Source: Nitrososphaera sp.
GTDB taxonomy: Archaea; Thermoproteota; Nitrososphaeria; Nitrososphaerales; Nitrososphaeraceae
DNA length: 38,748 bases
Reading direction: 5' to 3'
Assembly (NCBI RefSeq): GCF_013388945.1
Contig: NZ_JACAEH010000024.1
Location: 1 to 38,748 of the forward strand
The notes under the pieces were generated by a model. The model worked only from the letters and a program-made list of their open reading frames with translations. It did not search any database and was not told where the DNA came from. A program made the translations under genes and the position numbers. This document shows, piece after piece, positions 15,065 through 22,938 of the stretch. Position 1 is the stretch's first letter. Every line of letters begins with the position of its first letter.

Positions 15065-15782
15065 CGCGGGCGCGCCAGAGCTTGCCAAGATACTGACCTA
15101 CCCGCGCTTTGACGAGGGCGACTATGCGGCGCGCCTTGCAGAGCTCCGCACACTTGGAGTCTCGTCGATAATCCCCGGCGGCGACACGGTGGTGTCGGGC
15201 ATGAAAATAGCCGGCAAGGGCTGCGTGGGGCTGGTCGTCCGGGCGATGGTCGGCAAAAAAATGTGCGCGCTCAAGGTACGCCGCGTGGACGCCAACAGGG
15301 AGAGCATGGACGCCGAAGTGCGCCTGCACAAGATTGCAAACGACGCCGGCGTAGGGCCGCGCCTTTACGATCATTCAAGGAACTTTATGCTGATGGAGTT
15401 TGCAGAAGGCGCAAGCATAGCCGACTGGGCCAAAGATGCAGGAAAAGAGGAAGCCCGGGAAACTGCGAGGTCGGTGCTTGAGCAGTGCCACCTGCTTGAC
15501 TGCGCAGGGCTCGACCACGGCCAGCTCAGCAGGCTTGACAGGCACGTCATAGTCGGCAAAAAGCCAGTGATAATCGACTTCGAGACAGCAAGCACCGAGC
15601 GCAGGACAGCAAACGTCTCTGCCGCCGGCCAGTCGCTCTTTGTAGCCGGCGCAGTCGCGGAGGCGATGGCAAGGGCAATAGGCAAGACAGACAGAGAAAC
15701 TGCAATAGCCGCGCTCAGGGAATACAAGCGCGACCAGACCAGCAAAGGGCTCAGGACATTATTAGATACATTGGGCCTGTGA
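15021..15782 (+). CDS. Atypical Ser/Thr protein kinase (COG2112-like)
   Basis: A 253-aa small kinase fold. Visible: a Gly-rich nucleotide loop area (SGMKIAGKGCVGLVV), an ALKVRR Lys, an acidic helix (DAEVRLHKIAND), a hinge (FMLMEFAEGASI), a catalytic loop LDHGQLSRLDRH in place of the classic HRD, and IIDFETAS as the DFG counterpart. This matches predicted archaeal kinases of the Bud32/RIO-like margin; substrates are unknown. Start TTG 15021, with GGTGA about 10 nt upstream; TTG 15030 is an alternative. It overlaps cca, giving a thpR-cca-kinase operon. Confidence 0.8.
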   Translation: MTSLHRQRASFSGLDAGAPELAKILTYPRFDEGDYAARLAELRTLGVSSIIPGGDTVVSGMKIAGKGCVGLVVRAMVGKKMCALKVRRVDANRESMDAEVRLHKIANDAGVGPRLYDHSRNFMLMEFAEGASIADWAKDAGKEEARETARSVLEQCHLLDCAGLDHGQLSRLDRHVIVGKKPVIIDFETASTERRTANVSAAGQSLFVAGAVAEAMARAIGKTDRETAIAALREYKRDQTSKGLRTLLDTLGL

Positions 15783-15815
15783 GCATCTTTTATAATCAGG
15801 CGCCGCCAAGCTTGT

Positions 15816-16559
15816 GTGTTGTCCGAACCTCCACTTGAAATACGCAAGCTAAAGAACGTGAACCTGAAAGGCGGGATCGTTGTGGACGGCTTTCCAAGCG
15901 TCGGGCTTGCAAACGCGATTGCATCAGAGTGCCTCATTCACTCGCTCAAGACCGAGTTCGTGGCGATGATAGACTCGCCGGCCTTCCCGCCCCTTTCGAT
16001 AATCAGAAACGCGATGCCAAACTTTCCTGCGCGCGTCTATGCAAATGAAGAGCTAAAACTTGCGATGTTCGTGTCGGAGCTGAACCTCGACGCGTCGCTT
16101 TTCAGGCCTGCGGCAAACCTCATGCTAGAGTGGGCGCTCAACAGCAACTGCGACCTCATCGTGAGCGCGGCAGGCATACCGTACGAGGAGGGCGAGGCGG
16201 CCAACGAGGCAAGCCCGCAGGTGTTTGCGGTGGCAAGCACGCCCCACGCGCTGAAAATCGCGGCCGAAGCCGGCATCCCGCCCGCGCTTTCCGGCTCGGT
16301 CTCTGGAATCCCCGCAATACTTTTGAACGAGGGCTCGTGGCGCAACTACGACGTCATCGTGCTCCTTGTAAAGGTGGTGCACGACGCGCCCGACTTTCGC
16401 GCCGGCGCGGCCGTCGCGGAGGCTCTGGCAAAGCTAGCACCCGGCGCAAAGTGCGACGTGCCGGCGCTCCTGAAGGAGGCAGAGGTGATGGAAAAGACCC
16501 TGAAAAAGCTGAGAAGCGAGCAGGTCCTGCCGCCAACAAAGGAGCAGATGTACGGCTGA
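15816..16559 (+). CDS. PAC2 family protein (proteasome assembly chaperone-like)
   Basis: This 247-aa PAC2-fold protein has the family start GGIVVDGFPSVGLANAIAS, the FPPLSIIRNAMPNFPAR segment and the SAAGIPYEEGE loop. Archaeal PAC2 homologues (PbaA/PbaB) bind proteasome alpha rings through a C-terminal HbYX motif; here the C-terminus is EQMYG, which lacks a clean HbYX, so proteasome binding is uncertain. GTG at 15816 or TTG at 15819 are adjacent possible starts; the box cttttataatc (about 15786-15796) supports a leaderless start. An AlkA-like gene follows after about 11 nt. Confidence 0.9.
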   Translation: MLSEPPLEIRKLKNVNLKGGIVVDGFPSVGLANAIASECLIHSLKTEFVAMIDSPAFPPLSIIRNAMPNFPARVYANEELKLAMFVSELNLDASLFRPAANLMLEWALNSNCDLIVSAAGIPYEEGEAANEASPQVFAVASTPHALKIAAEAGIPPALSGSVSGIPAILLNEGSWRNYDVIVLLVKVVHDAPDFRAGAAVAEALAKLAPGAKCDVPALLKEAEVMEKTLKKLRSEQVLPPTKEQMYG

Positions 16560-16570
16560 AAGAGGCCATT

Positions 16571-17164
16571 TTGCACCTCACAAGGGCCGACCCGAGGCTT
16601 GGCAGGATAATCCGGTCCGTCGGCGACTATACCATCGAGTCGGGAGGCGAGCCGTTCCAGTCGCTTGTTGAGGCCATAATGTACCAGCAGCTTGCAGGAA
16701 GCGCCGCCGACGCGATTCACGGCAGGTTCTTGAAGATATACAAAGGCAGTTTTCCCACGCCGGCGCGCCTGCTAAAGACGCCTGCAGAAAAGCTCCGGGC
16801 AGTCGGGCTTTCCGGCAGAAAGACAGAGTACATACGCGACCTTGCCGCCCGCGTGCACTCTGGCAGCATAGACCTTGCAGCGCTTGCCAGGATGGGCGAC
16901 GAGCAGGTCGTCGAAAAACTGACGGAGGTCAAGGGCATAGGCAGGTGGACTGCAGAGATGTTCCTCATTTTCTGCCTGGGAAGGCCCGACGTGCTCCCTG
17001 TGGGCGACCTGGGCCTGAGAAGGGCGATGCAGAAGGCCTACTTGCTGCGAAGCCTGCCTGAGCCTGACAAGATGGAAAAGATAGCCACGCCGTGGCGGCC
17101 CTACCGCTCGGTTGCGACGTGGTACCTCTGGAAGTCGCTTGACAGGTTCAAGACTATTGGTTAG
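16571..17164 (+). CDS. alkA: DNA-3-methyladenine glycosylase II (AlkA-type, HhH-GPD)
   Basis: A base-excision repair glycosylase of about 197 aa. Signature: a helix with FQSLVEAIMYQQLAG, then helix-hairpin-helix LTEVKGIGRWTAEMFLIF, and the catalytic Asp in LPVGDLGLRRAM. The final WRPYRSVATWYLW is typical of AlkA. It removes alkylated purines from DNA. The open frame extends to 16130 through PAC2 in another frame; that extension is a shadow. The first good start is TTG 16571, 11 nt after the PAC2 stop, implying an operon. The short N-terminus means the AlkA N-terminal beta domain is missing, as in many archaeal forms. Confidence 0.92.
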   Translation: MHLTRADPRLGRIIRSVGDYTIESGGEPFQSLVEAIMYQQLAGSAADAIHGRFLKIYKGSFPTPARLLKTPAEKLRAVGLSGRKTEYIRDLAARVHSGSIDLAALARMGDEQVVEKLTEVKGIGRWTAEMFLIFCLGRPDVLPVGDLGLRRAMQKAYLLRSLPEPDKMEKIATPWRPYRSVATWYLWKSLDRFKTIG

Positions 17165-17672
17165 TAAGTTCCTTTGCAAGCATCCTGACAAGCTCGACGT
17201 CAAGGTCGAGCTGCTCTGCGACAAGCTCCTCTGAAATTCCCGAGTCGAGCAGGTTGCGCATGGCCTCCCGCTTTTCGGCAGTCACCACGTTTGCGGGGGG
17301 CGAGAGCTGGAGCTCCTTTTCAACCGACTTGATGTAGTCCCTCACCGTGGCCGCCACCTGATCCGGCGCGGCCGACGACTCTGTCGACAGCACCACGATG
17401 TGGTCCTTTACCGGTATGCTCAGGATGTTGACCTTGTCGTAGGTGTAGACCACAGACTTTAGTTCGCCGAGCTCTTTTGTGAACATCTTGCGCAGGTCGA
17501 CGATGTACGCCGACTGCGCCAGGGATATCTCGGTGCTCTTGTCTGAAAGCTTGTTTGGAGCGTCCTCCCTGCGGACACCGGCGTACAGGTGGCCGGACTT
17601 TTCCACGACGCCGGCAAACCTTATCCGGGCGTCAAGCGCCAGGACGTTCCTTGAAAACTGCTCGGCTCTCAT
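17154..17672 (-). CDS. Conserved thaumarchaeal-type protein, possible profilin/roadblock-like fold
   Basis: A 172-aa soluble protein. Residues ~1-120 contain RIRFAGVVEKSGHLYAGV, a strand-turn-strand with a Gly pair, a helix near the middle (AYIVDLRKMFTKELGELKSVVY) and IPVKDHIVVLST, which recalls Roadblock/LC7-like or DUF6659-like sensor folds. Residues ~125-172 are a helical C-terminal extension (SGISEELVAEQLDLDVELVRMLAK) that looks like a small DNA- or protein-binding helix pair. Function unknown; the family name is tentative. It converges on alkA with an 11-nt overlap. A tatattc box near 17698-17704 suits its start. Confidence 0.65.
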   Translation of the reverse strand: MRAEQFSRNVLALDARIRFAGVVEKSGHLYAGVRREDAPNKLSDKSTEISLAQSAYIVDLRKMFTKELGELKSVVYTYDKVNILSIPVKDHIVVLSTESSAAPDQVAATVRDYIKSVEKELQLSPPANVVTAEKREAMRNLLDSGISEELVAEQLDLDVELVRMLAKELTNQ

Positions 17673-17720
17673 TTACACTTTTGCGTGGGGCAGAAGAATA
17701 TAGCCTTTATGCAACAAGGG

Positions 17721-17742
17721 AAAAAGGCCCCTCAGGCCTTTT
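17721..17742 (-). terminator. Hairpin terminator straddling the uL2 stop codon
   Basis: AAAAGGCC (17722-17729) and GGCCTTTT (17735-17742) form an 8-bp stem with a 5-nt loop; on the minus strand the stem ends in a U-run. The uL2 stop codon lies in the loop (17732-17734). Confidence 0.65.
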
Positions 17743-18472
17743 GCGGGGTTTCCTTGACCCTGCCGCGGCCGGTCTTGCGCGGTGCGATGTTGCCGACCTT
17801 GCGCCCTGGCGGGGTGTTCCTGCTGACAGACGACTGGCGCCCGATGTGCTGGTGCCTACCTCCTCCGTGCGGGTGGTAGACAGCCGCCTGGGCGATGCCC
17901 CTGACAGTCGGATACAGCCGGCCGTGCGCCTGCATGTATTTTGCGCGCACACCTGCCTTCAGGAAAGGCTTTTCCTTCCTGCCGGCGCCAGAGATTGCGC
18001 CGACCATGGCCCTGCACTTTTCGTTCAGCGTCAAAAACTTGCCTGACGGGAACTTTATCGTGACGCCCTCGGTGCCGTGCGCAAATACTATTGCAGACGA
18101 GCCGGCAGACTTTATCAGCTTGCCGCCGTCGCCGGCGTTCTTCTCGATGTTGCAGACGATTGTGCCGTCCGGAATAGATTCGAGTGCGAGAATGTTGCCC
18201 CGCGTCGCAGACGTGCCGGTGCCCACTTCCATGACGCTCCCGACAGTCGTTCCTTCCGGCGCAGGCACGTACGAGTACCTGCCGTCGTCAAAGAACACCT
18301 TTGCAAGTGGCGCGTCCCTGCCGCGCTCGTGCACGATGTCGACTACCGTACCTTTGTGATGCTCCTCTAGCTTGAAATTCGGGTATTTTGCCGGTGCTAT
18401 CTTGCCGACTGTAATTGCGCGGAACTGCTTGCCTCCGCGCCCACGCCGGCGAACCAGTGTCCTCTTGCCCAT
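17732..18472 (-). CDS. rpl2: Ribosomal protein uL2
   Basis: A large-subunit protein (246 aa) close to the peptidyl-transferase centre. The archaeal/eukaryal-type start GKRTLVRRRGRGG, KNAGDGGKLIKSAGSSA, and the conserved C-terminal VYHPHGGGRHQHIGR with the functionally important His are all present. The length is normal. It stands alone here, between a protein of unknown function and a VOC protein, rather than inside an S10-type operon. Its end coincides with a terminator hairpin. A TATA-like gcttaaaatc is at about 18508-18517. Confidence 0.97.
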   Translation of the reverse strand: MGKRTLVRRRGRGGKQFRAITVGKIAPAKYPNFKLEEHHKGTVVDIVHERGRDAPLAKVFFDDGRYSYVPAPEGTTVGSVMEVGTGTSATRGNILALESIPDGTIVCNIEKNAGDGGKLIKSAGSSAIVFAHGTEGVTIKFPSGKFLTLNEKCRAMVGAISGAGRKEKPFLKAGVRAKYMQAHGRLYPTVRGIAQAAVYHPHGGGRHQHIGRQSSVSRNTPPGRKVGNIAPRKTGRGRVKETPQKA

Positions 18473-18519
18473 TTACCGTTCAGTGACAGAGCCTGCCGAT
18501 AGGTGATTTTAAGCTTGCT

Positions 18520-19035
18520 CTACTGCTTCTTCATGGACGCAAAGAACTCCTCTGCGGCCTTTTTCATCTGCGCAGGCGTCAGGTCACGCTTGTGGGTAGC
18601 AAGCCACCACTTGTGCCCATAGGGGTCGGTGACCATCCCCGCCCTGTCGCCCCAGAACTGGTCCATCATGGGCATCGCCACGCTGGCGCCTTCCTTTACC
18701 GCCTGGTTGAAGACCTTGTCGGCATCCTTGACATAGACGTAGAGGCTCACCGGGGACCCGTTGAGGGACAGCGGCGACGGGTTGCCCATCGCGACGTTCT
18801 CCTCGCCCATCATTATGTGCGAGTCGCCTATCACGATATTGGCGTGCATAAGCTTGCCGTCGGGGCCGGGCATGCGGCCCTTTTCCTTTGCGCCAAACGC
18901 CCTCTTGTAGAACTCTATTGCCTGCGCGGCGTCGCGGACTGCGAGGCCGGGTGTGACTGCGTGGAATGCCTTTGGAATCGGGGAGACTTTTTTTGCTGCC
19001 TTCTTCTTTTTCTGGCTTGATTTTCGCCTAGCCAT
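18520..19035 (-). CDS. VOC superfamily protein (PhnB/glyoxalase-like)
   Basis: This 171-aa vicinal-oxygen-chelate fold has TPGLAVRDAAQAIEFYKRAFGA, then HANIVIGDSHIMMGEE and a second half with VSLYVYVKDADKVFNQAV, DQFWGDRAGMVTDPYGHKWW. The last motif (FWGDR...DPxGHxW) is typical of PhnB-like members. The reaction cannot be assigned. A Lys-rich N-terminal tail (about 16 residues) and a helical C-terminus with PAQMKKAAEEF add to the core domain; the tail is unusual and may contact nucleic acid or be an artefact of start choice. Confidence 0.85.
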   Translation of the reverse strand: MARRKSSQKKKKAAKKVSPIPKAFHAVTPGLAVRDAAQAIEFYKRAFGAKEKGRMPGPDGKLMHANIVIGDSHIMMGEENVAMGNPSPLSLNGSPVSLYVYVKDADKVFNQAVKEGASVAMPMMDQFWGDRAGMVTDPYGHKWWLATHKRDLTPAQMKKAAEEFFASMKKQ

Positions 19036-19103
19036 GCCCCTGAAAGGTCCGCGATTTTATTAAGCATTCTGCACATAGATGCCGTTTATTGCCGCTTTCC
19101 TTA

Positions 19104-19127
19104 AGTGGCATTGCTGTAAATGCCACT
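19104..19127. promoter_or_regulatory. Perfect 9-bp inverted repeat, candidate operator
   Basis: AGTGGCATT (19104-19112) and AATGCCACT (19119-19127) are exact inverted copies with a 6-nt spacer. The repeat sits just upstream of the TATA region (19139-19147) of the sulfite/nitrite reductase gene, a usual place for an activator site. Confidence 0.65.
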
Positions 19128-19138
19128 ATCCACAAAAA

Positions 19139-19165
19139 ATATATGATTTAAAACGCCGTTTTAAA
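19139..19165 (+). promoter_or_regulatory. Core promoter plus 8-bp palindrome
   Basis: A TATA-like run atatatgattta lies about 30 nt before ATG 19173. TTTAAAAC (19147-19154) and GTTTTAAA (19158-19165) form an inverted repeat with a 3-nt spacer, placed between TATA and start like a repressor operator. Alternatively it is A/T-rich promoter composition. Confidence 0.5.
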
Positions 19166-19172
19166 GCAGTAG

Positions 19173-21020
19173 ATGACCAGAGCCAGAGCAGCCGCTGCAA
19201 GCCAGAAGCAAAGGGGCGTCTCGCCTCCAAAGCCCAACCCAAAATGGGGCAGGGAGGAAGAGACCGAGTATTTCGCCAAAAAGGTCAAGCTTTTCAGACA
19301 GGGCAAGATCTCCGAAGACGACTTTAGGCGCTTCCGCCTGCAGCACGGCGCATACGGCTCGCGGCTCCACGCCGACTATTCCATGGTCAGGATAAAGGTG
19401 CCTTCCGGCGAGATAACAGCAGACCAGATAGAAAAGATTGCAAGTTTGTCCGAAGCTTTCTCGATAGGCTCTGCCCACGTGTCGACGAGGCAGAACATAC
19501 AGCTGCACTGGGTCCAGCTCGAAGACGTGAGCGAGGTGATGCGCGGGCTCGTAGAATCCGGCCTGACTACCCGCGAGGCCTGCGGCAACACCGTCAGAAA
19601 CGTCATGTGCAGCCACTTTGCAGGCGTCTGCCCCAACGAGGCGTTTGACGCCACGCCGTACTCGATGGCAGTTGCAAGGTTCTTTTTGCGCAACCCGATG
19701 TGCCAGAACCTGCCCCGCAAGTTCAAGGTGAACTTTGGCTGCTGCGAAAAGCACGGCCTGGTAAAAGTGGCCGACATCGGCCTCGTGCCTGCTATCAAGG
19801 AAATAGACGGCAGGCAGGTAAAGGGCTTCAGGGTGTACCTGGGCGGCGGGCTTGGCGCGGCGTCGTTCATAGGCCACCCGCTTGAAGATTTCACTCCAGA
19901 AGACCGCGTACTGTCGACGTGCATGGCAACTGTCAGGCTGTTTGACAGGCACGGAAACCGCGAGAACATGGCGCGCAACAGGATGCGCTACCTCGTGCAC
20001 GAGACGGGATGGGAGAAATTCCAGAAGATGGTATTGAAGGAGCGCACCGCGGTGGAGATGACCACGTCGCTTGCGACTGCGGCAAGCTATGACGTCGAGT
20101 CGCAGGTCGACAAGCGTGCGCTGCCAAAGTCAAACGGCATCGTCAAGCTGCCGATGTTTGACAAGGTGACAAAGGACAGCCCGGCCTTTGAAAGGTGGCT
20201 CCATACAAACACCGTCCCGCAAAAGCAGCAAGGCATGTTTACGGTGTTCATCACGCTTGGCGCAGGCGACATCACCGCAAGCCAGCTGCGCGTCCTTGCC
20301 TCTGCAATCCGCGAGCTGTCTGCAGAAGGAGTTGCGCGCACGACTCCGCAGCAGAACTTTGCCGTGCGCTACGTGCGCGGCTCGGACCTGAAGGAGTTCT
20401 TTGACAGGCTCTCAACAGCAGGCCTTGCAAACCCGGGCGCGCTCACGGTCGCGTCCGCGGTCGGATGCTCCGGCACGACGTCGTGCAACCTTGCAATCAC
20501 AAACTCGCACAGGCTTGCCAAGGAGGTGCAGCGCAGGTTCCTGGAGCTCGGGCTTGACACCGACGACAGCCTCGCCGACGCGACGATAAAGATAAGCGGA
20601 TGCCCCAACTCGTGCGGCCAGCACGAGATAGCCACCATCGGCTTTTTTGGCGGCGCGACCAGGATAGGCAACACCATGTCGCCCACCTACACCATGCTGT
20701 TTGGCGGAAGCGCCGGCGAACAGGGCGAGCTTGGAAGGGCGATAATGCGCGTGCCGGCAAAGCGCGTGATTGACACCATTCTCAAGATAATAGAGACCTA
20801 CAGGACCGAGCGCTCGCAAGGCGAGACCCTGCACCAGTGGGTGGTCAGGATAGTGAAGGGCCAGGGCGCAGGGAACGTGAAGAACCTAGACGACATGAAA
20901 AAAGTGCTGGTTCCGGCAATACAGCTCCCGCCGGCCGAGAGCGACCCCGACGCGTACAGGGATTACGGAAGCGACTCCAAGTTTACCGCCAAGACTGCAA
21001 GGGGAGAATGCGCGGCTTGA
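19173..21020 (+). CDS. Siroheme sulfite/nitrite reductase (ferredoxin type)
   Basis: This 615-aa monomeric siroheme and [4Fe-4S] reductase of the NirA/Sir family has two ferredoxin-like halves. STRQNIQLHW (R106) is in the first siroheme contact region. Cluster ligands are C432-x5-C438 (GCSGTTSCNLAITNS) and C477-x3-C481 (KISGCPNSCGQHE). It catalyses six-electron reduction of sulfite to sulfide or nitrite to ammonia; sequence alone does not fix which. The rhodanese gene downstream (13-nt overlap) points to sulfur assimilation. The Ala/Arg-rich N-terminus precedes the core. ATG start with a strong promoter and two operator-like palindromes, so the gene is probably regulated. Confidence 0.9.
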   Translation: MTRARAAAASQKQRGVSPPKPNPKWGREEETEYFAKKVKLFRQGKISEDDFRRFRLQHGAYGSRLHADYSMVRIKVPSGEITADQIEKIASLSEAFSIGSAHVSTRQNIQLHWVQLEDVSEVMRGLVESGLTTREACGNTVRNVMCSHFAGVCPNEAFDATPYSMAVARFFLRNPMCQNLPRKFKVNFGCCEKHGLVKVADIGLVPAIKEIDGRQVKGFRVYLGGGLGAASFIGHPLEDFTPEDRVLSTCMATVRLFDRHGNRENMARNRMRYLVHETGWEKFQKMVLKERTAVEMTTSLATAASYDVESQVDKRALPKSNGIVKLPMFDKVTKDSPAFERWLHTNTVPQKQQGMFTVFITLGAGDITASQLRVLASAIRELSAEGVARTTPQQNFAVRYVRGSDLKEFFDRLSTAGLANPGALTVASAVGCSGTTSCNLAITNSHRLAKEVQRRFLELGLDTDDSLADATIKISGCPNSCGQHEIATIGFFGGATRIGNTMSPTYTMLFGGSAGEQGELGRAIMRVPAKRVIDTILKIIETYRTERSQGETLHQWVVRIVKGQGAGNVKNLDDMKKVLVPAIQLPPAESDPDAYRDYGSDSKFTAKTARGECAA

Positions 21021-21898
21021 AAAAGGCAGCCAAGGCAAAGGTCAAGCCCAAGATTAAGGCTAGAGCTGTCAAGGTAGCAAAGAAGGCAAAGGGCGCGCCC
21101 GGCTTTGTGCGGCTGCCAATAGTGTGCGACGCAGATCTTTTGCGCACGCTTGTCCGCAAAAAGTCCGTTCGCGTAGTGGACGTGCGCAGGGCGGAGGACT
21201 ACAAGGCAGGCCACATCCCAACAGCTGTTTCGCTCCCGCTTGCGCGGCTTTTGGAAAACGATAGCCCCGAGCGCGTCGTGCAGATTTTAGAAGAGCTTGG
21301 GATAACTGAAAAGATGCCGGTGGTGGTGTACGATGACACGTTTGGCGCCCTTGCCGCAAGGGTCGCCTGGACGTTCCAGTACGTCGGGCACACAAACACG
21401 GCGCTTTTGGAGATGACGTTCTCGCAGTGGAAGGGCCTAGGCCTCGAGGTCGAGGCAAAGGAAAACACGTTCAAGCGAGCCAAGCACCCGCTCAGCGTAA
21501 ACAAAGAGATGTACGCCGACGCGCCGTACGTGGAAGCTGCGCAGTCGCAGCAAGGAAAACTGCTTGTAGACTCGCGCGAGCGGCTCAATTTCCTGACAGA
21601 GCACATCCCCACCGCAAGGAACATCCCCTACACCATGCTTGGCTCAAACGGCAGCATACTGCGCAAGGCCGACGAGCTGAAGCGCATGATAGAAAACCGC
21701 GGCATCCCGCAGGACTCGGAGATAATCACCTACTGCGGAAGCGTCGGGACATTGTCGGGCCTTGCATACTATGCCCTGAAACTTGCAGGCTACAACAATG
21801 TGAAGCTGTATCCCAAGTCGTTCAAAGAGTGGAAGTCGCTTGGCAAGCCCAAGGACGAGTTCAAGGAAGCCAATTATTGGGACCTCTCGGCGGAATAA
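21008..21898 (+). CDS. Tandem rhodanese sulfurtransferase
   Basis: A 296-aa protein of the thiosulfate/3-mercaptopyruvate sulfurtransferase type. A Lys/Ala-rich N-terminus (1-30) precedes two rhodanese domains (~36-150 and ~165-290). The first lacks a Cys at the active-site position (VVYDDTFGA) and is structural; the second has ITYCGSVGTLSG with catalytic C243. It passes sulfur from thiosulfate or mercaptopyruvate to acceptors. Start ATG 21008 after GGGGAG, inside the end of the reductase gene; the frame open further upstream is a shadow. Overlap implies co-translation with the reductase. Confidence 0.92.
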   Translation: MRGLKKAAKAKVKPKIKARAVKVAKKAKGAPGFVRLPIVCDADLLRTLVRKKSVRVVDVRRAEDYKAGHIPTAVSLPLARLLENDSPERVVQILEELGITEKMPVVVYDDTFGALAARVAWTFQYVGHTNTALLEMTFSQWKGLGLEVEAKENTFKRAKHPLSVNKEMYADAPYVEAAQSQQGKLLVDSRERLNFLTEHIPTARNIPYTMLGSNGSILRKADELKRMIENRGIPQDSEIITYCGSVGTLSGLAYYALKLAGYNNVKLYPKSFKEWKSLGKPKDEFKEANYWDLSAE

Positions 21899-21935
21899 TG
21901 ATAAAGCTGCGCCGTAGCACAGACAGGCGTTGCCA

Positions 21936-22490
21936 ATGCTCATAGTCTGCCTGACGGGGATGCCCGGTGCGGGCAAGTCCACCGTCGCGTCTTTCCTCAA
22001 GGAGAAGGGTTTTTCAGTGATAACGATGGGCGACGCGGTGAGAGAGGAAGCAAAGAGGCAGGGCCTCGAGCCCACAGACTCAAACCTAGGGTCGATGATG
22101 ATAAAGCTCAGGCAAGATTTGGGCCAGGGCGCAGTAGCGCACCTTATCCTGAAAAAACTTGAACGCGACAGCAACAAAAGCAACTTGGTGATAGACGGCA
22201 TACGCAGCATACCTGAAGTTGAAGTATTGAAAAAAGTGGGCACGGTAAAACTGCTGGCGATACACGCGTCGCAGGACACGCGCTTTAAACATCTGGTAGA
22301 CCGGAAAAGGTCTGACGCGCCAACATCAAGCAACGAGTTTGCGGGCCGGGACAAGCGCGAACTGTCAGTCGGCATCAGCGAGGCGATAGCCCTTGCCGAC
22401 GAGACCATATCAAACAACGAGATAACGATTGACGAGCTGAAGGAAAAGGCGTGGGCGATTGTTAGCGAGTGGCTGGAGGAAGCAAGTTGA
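21936..22490 (+). CDS. UPF0200 family P-loop nucleotide kinase-like protein
   Basis: About 184 aa, with a Walker A at the N-terminus (GMPGAGKST), then VITMGDAVREEAK and an NMP-kinase-like middle including LVIDGIRSIPEVEVL. It belongs to the archaeal UPF0200 group related to dephospho-CoA and adenylate kinases; the substrate is not established. An in-frame TTG at 21930 adds two residues; ATG 21936 gives the usual MLIVCLTG start. It overlaps the next gene by 4 nt (TTGA). In Archaeoglobus the homologues of these two genes are one fused protein. Confidence 0.88.
   Translation: MLIVCLTGMPGAGKSTVASFLKEKGFSVITMGDAVREEAKRQGLEPTDSNLGSMMIKLRQDLGQGAVAHLILKKLERDSNKSNLVIDGIRSIPEVEVLKKVGTVKLLAIHASQDTRFKHLVDRKRSDAPTSSNEFAGRDKRELSVGISEAIALADETISNNEITIDELKEKAWAIVSEWLEEAS
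22475..22480 (+). promoter_or_regulatory. Shine-Dalgarno deciding the UPF0201 start
   Basis: GGAGGA lies 6 nt before the TTG at 22487. The TTG overlaps the upstream stop as TTGA, so reinitiation is likely. This favours 22487 over the GTG at 22469. Confidence 0.6.
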
Positions 22491-22891
22491 GAAAGCCGCC
22501 GGTACAGTCTCTGATAGAGGTAAAAGTGGAAGCCGCGGTCAACCCGTCCGAGGATCCAGAAAAGGTCATTGACGCCGTCAACCAGATGGTGAGCTGCTCG
22601 CCCGAGTTCCGGTACGGGAGCAGGGTGATAGGCAAGGCGACGGGCGCAGGGGCGCTTGAGAAGATATACGAGCAGGTGAGGTCGAGGTCTGCAATGGGTG
22701 TCCTGAGGCGGATGCTCCTTGACAACCGGGCAGGCACGAGCACCTGGTTCCTCCTCAACAAGCAGGCAGCGACTGCGGGGATTGCAGTGGTAATCGAGGA
22801 CGAGAGCGAGTCGGCGCTTGGGCCCATCAGAGTGACCATAGCCTGCGAGGAGCTGGACGCCCTCACGGACTGGCTGGTCCCCGAGCAGTGA
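22487..22891 (+). CDS. UPF0201 family protein (RNA-binding-like fold)
   Basis: A 134-aa protein with the UPF0201 pattern: LIEVKVEAAVNPSEDPEKVIDAVNQM, a helix with RRMLLDNRAGTSTWFLLNKQAA, and GPIRVTIACEEL near the end. Known structures of the family show an RNA-binding-like alpha/beta sandwich, but the function is not settled. The strict coupling with UPF0200 (4-nt overlap and a strong Shine-Dalgarno) suggests equimolar production and a shared process. Confidence 0.88.
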   Translation: MRKPPVQSLIEVKVEAAVNPSEDPEKVIDAVNQMVSCSPEFRYGSRVIGKATGAGALEKIYEQVRSRSAMGVLRRMLLDNRAGTSTWFLLNKQAATAGIAVVIEDESESALGPIRVTIACEELDALTDWLVPEQ

Positions 22892-22938
22892 GGCGCAATT
22901 TCAACATTTTTATATACTGTGTCAGGTTTAGGGGCACT

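Noticed and set aside
16130-16570. N-terminal extension of the AlkA-type protein
   Set aside because: It is the PAC2 gene read in another frame; no AlkA motif before 16571.
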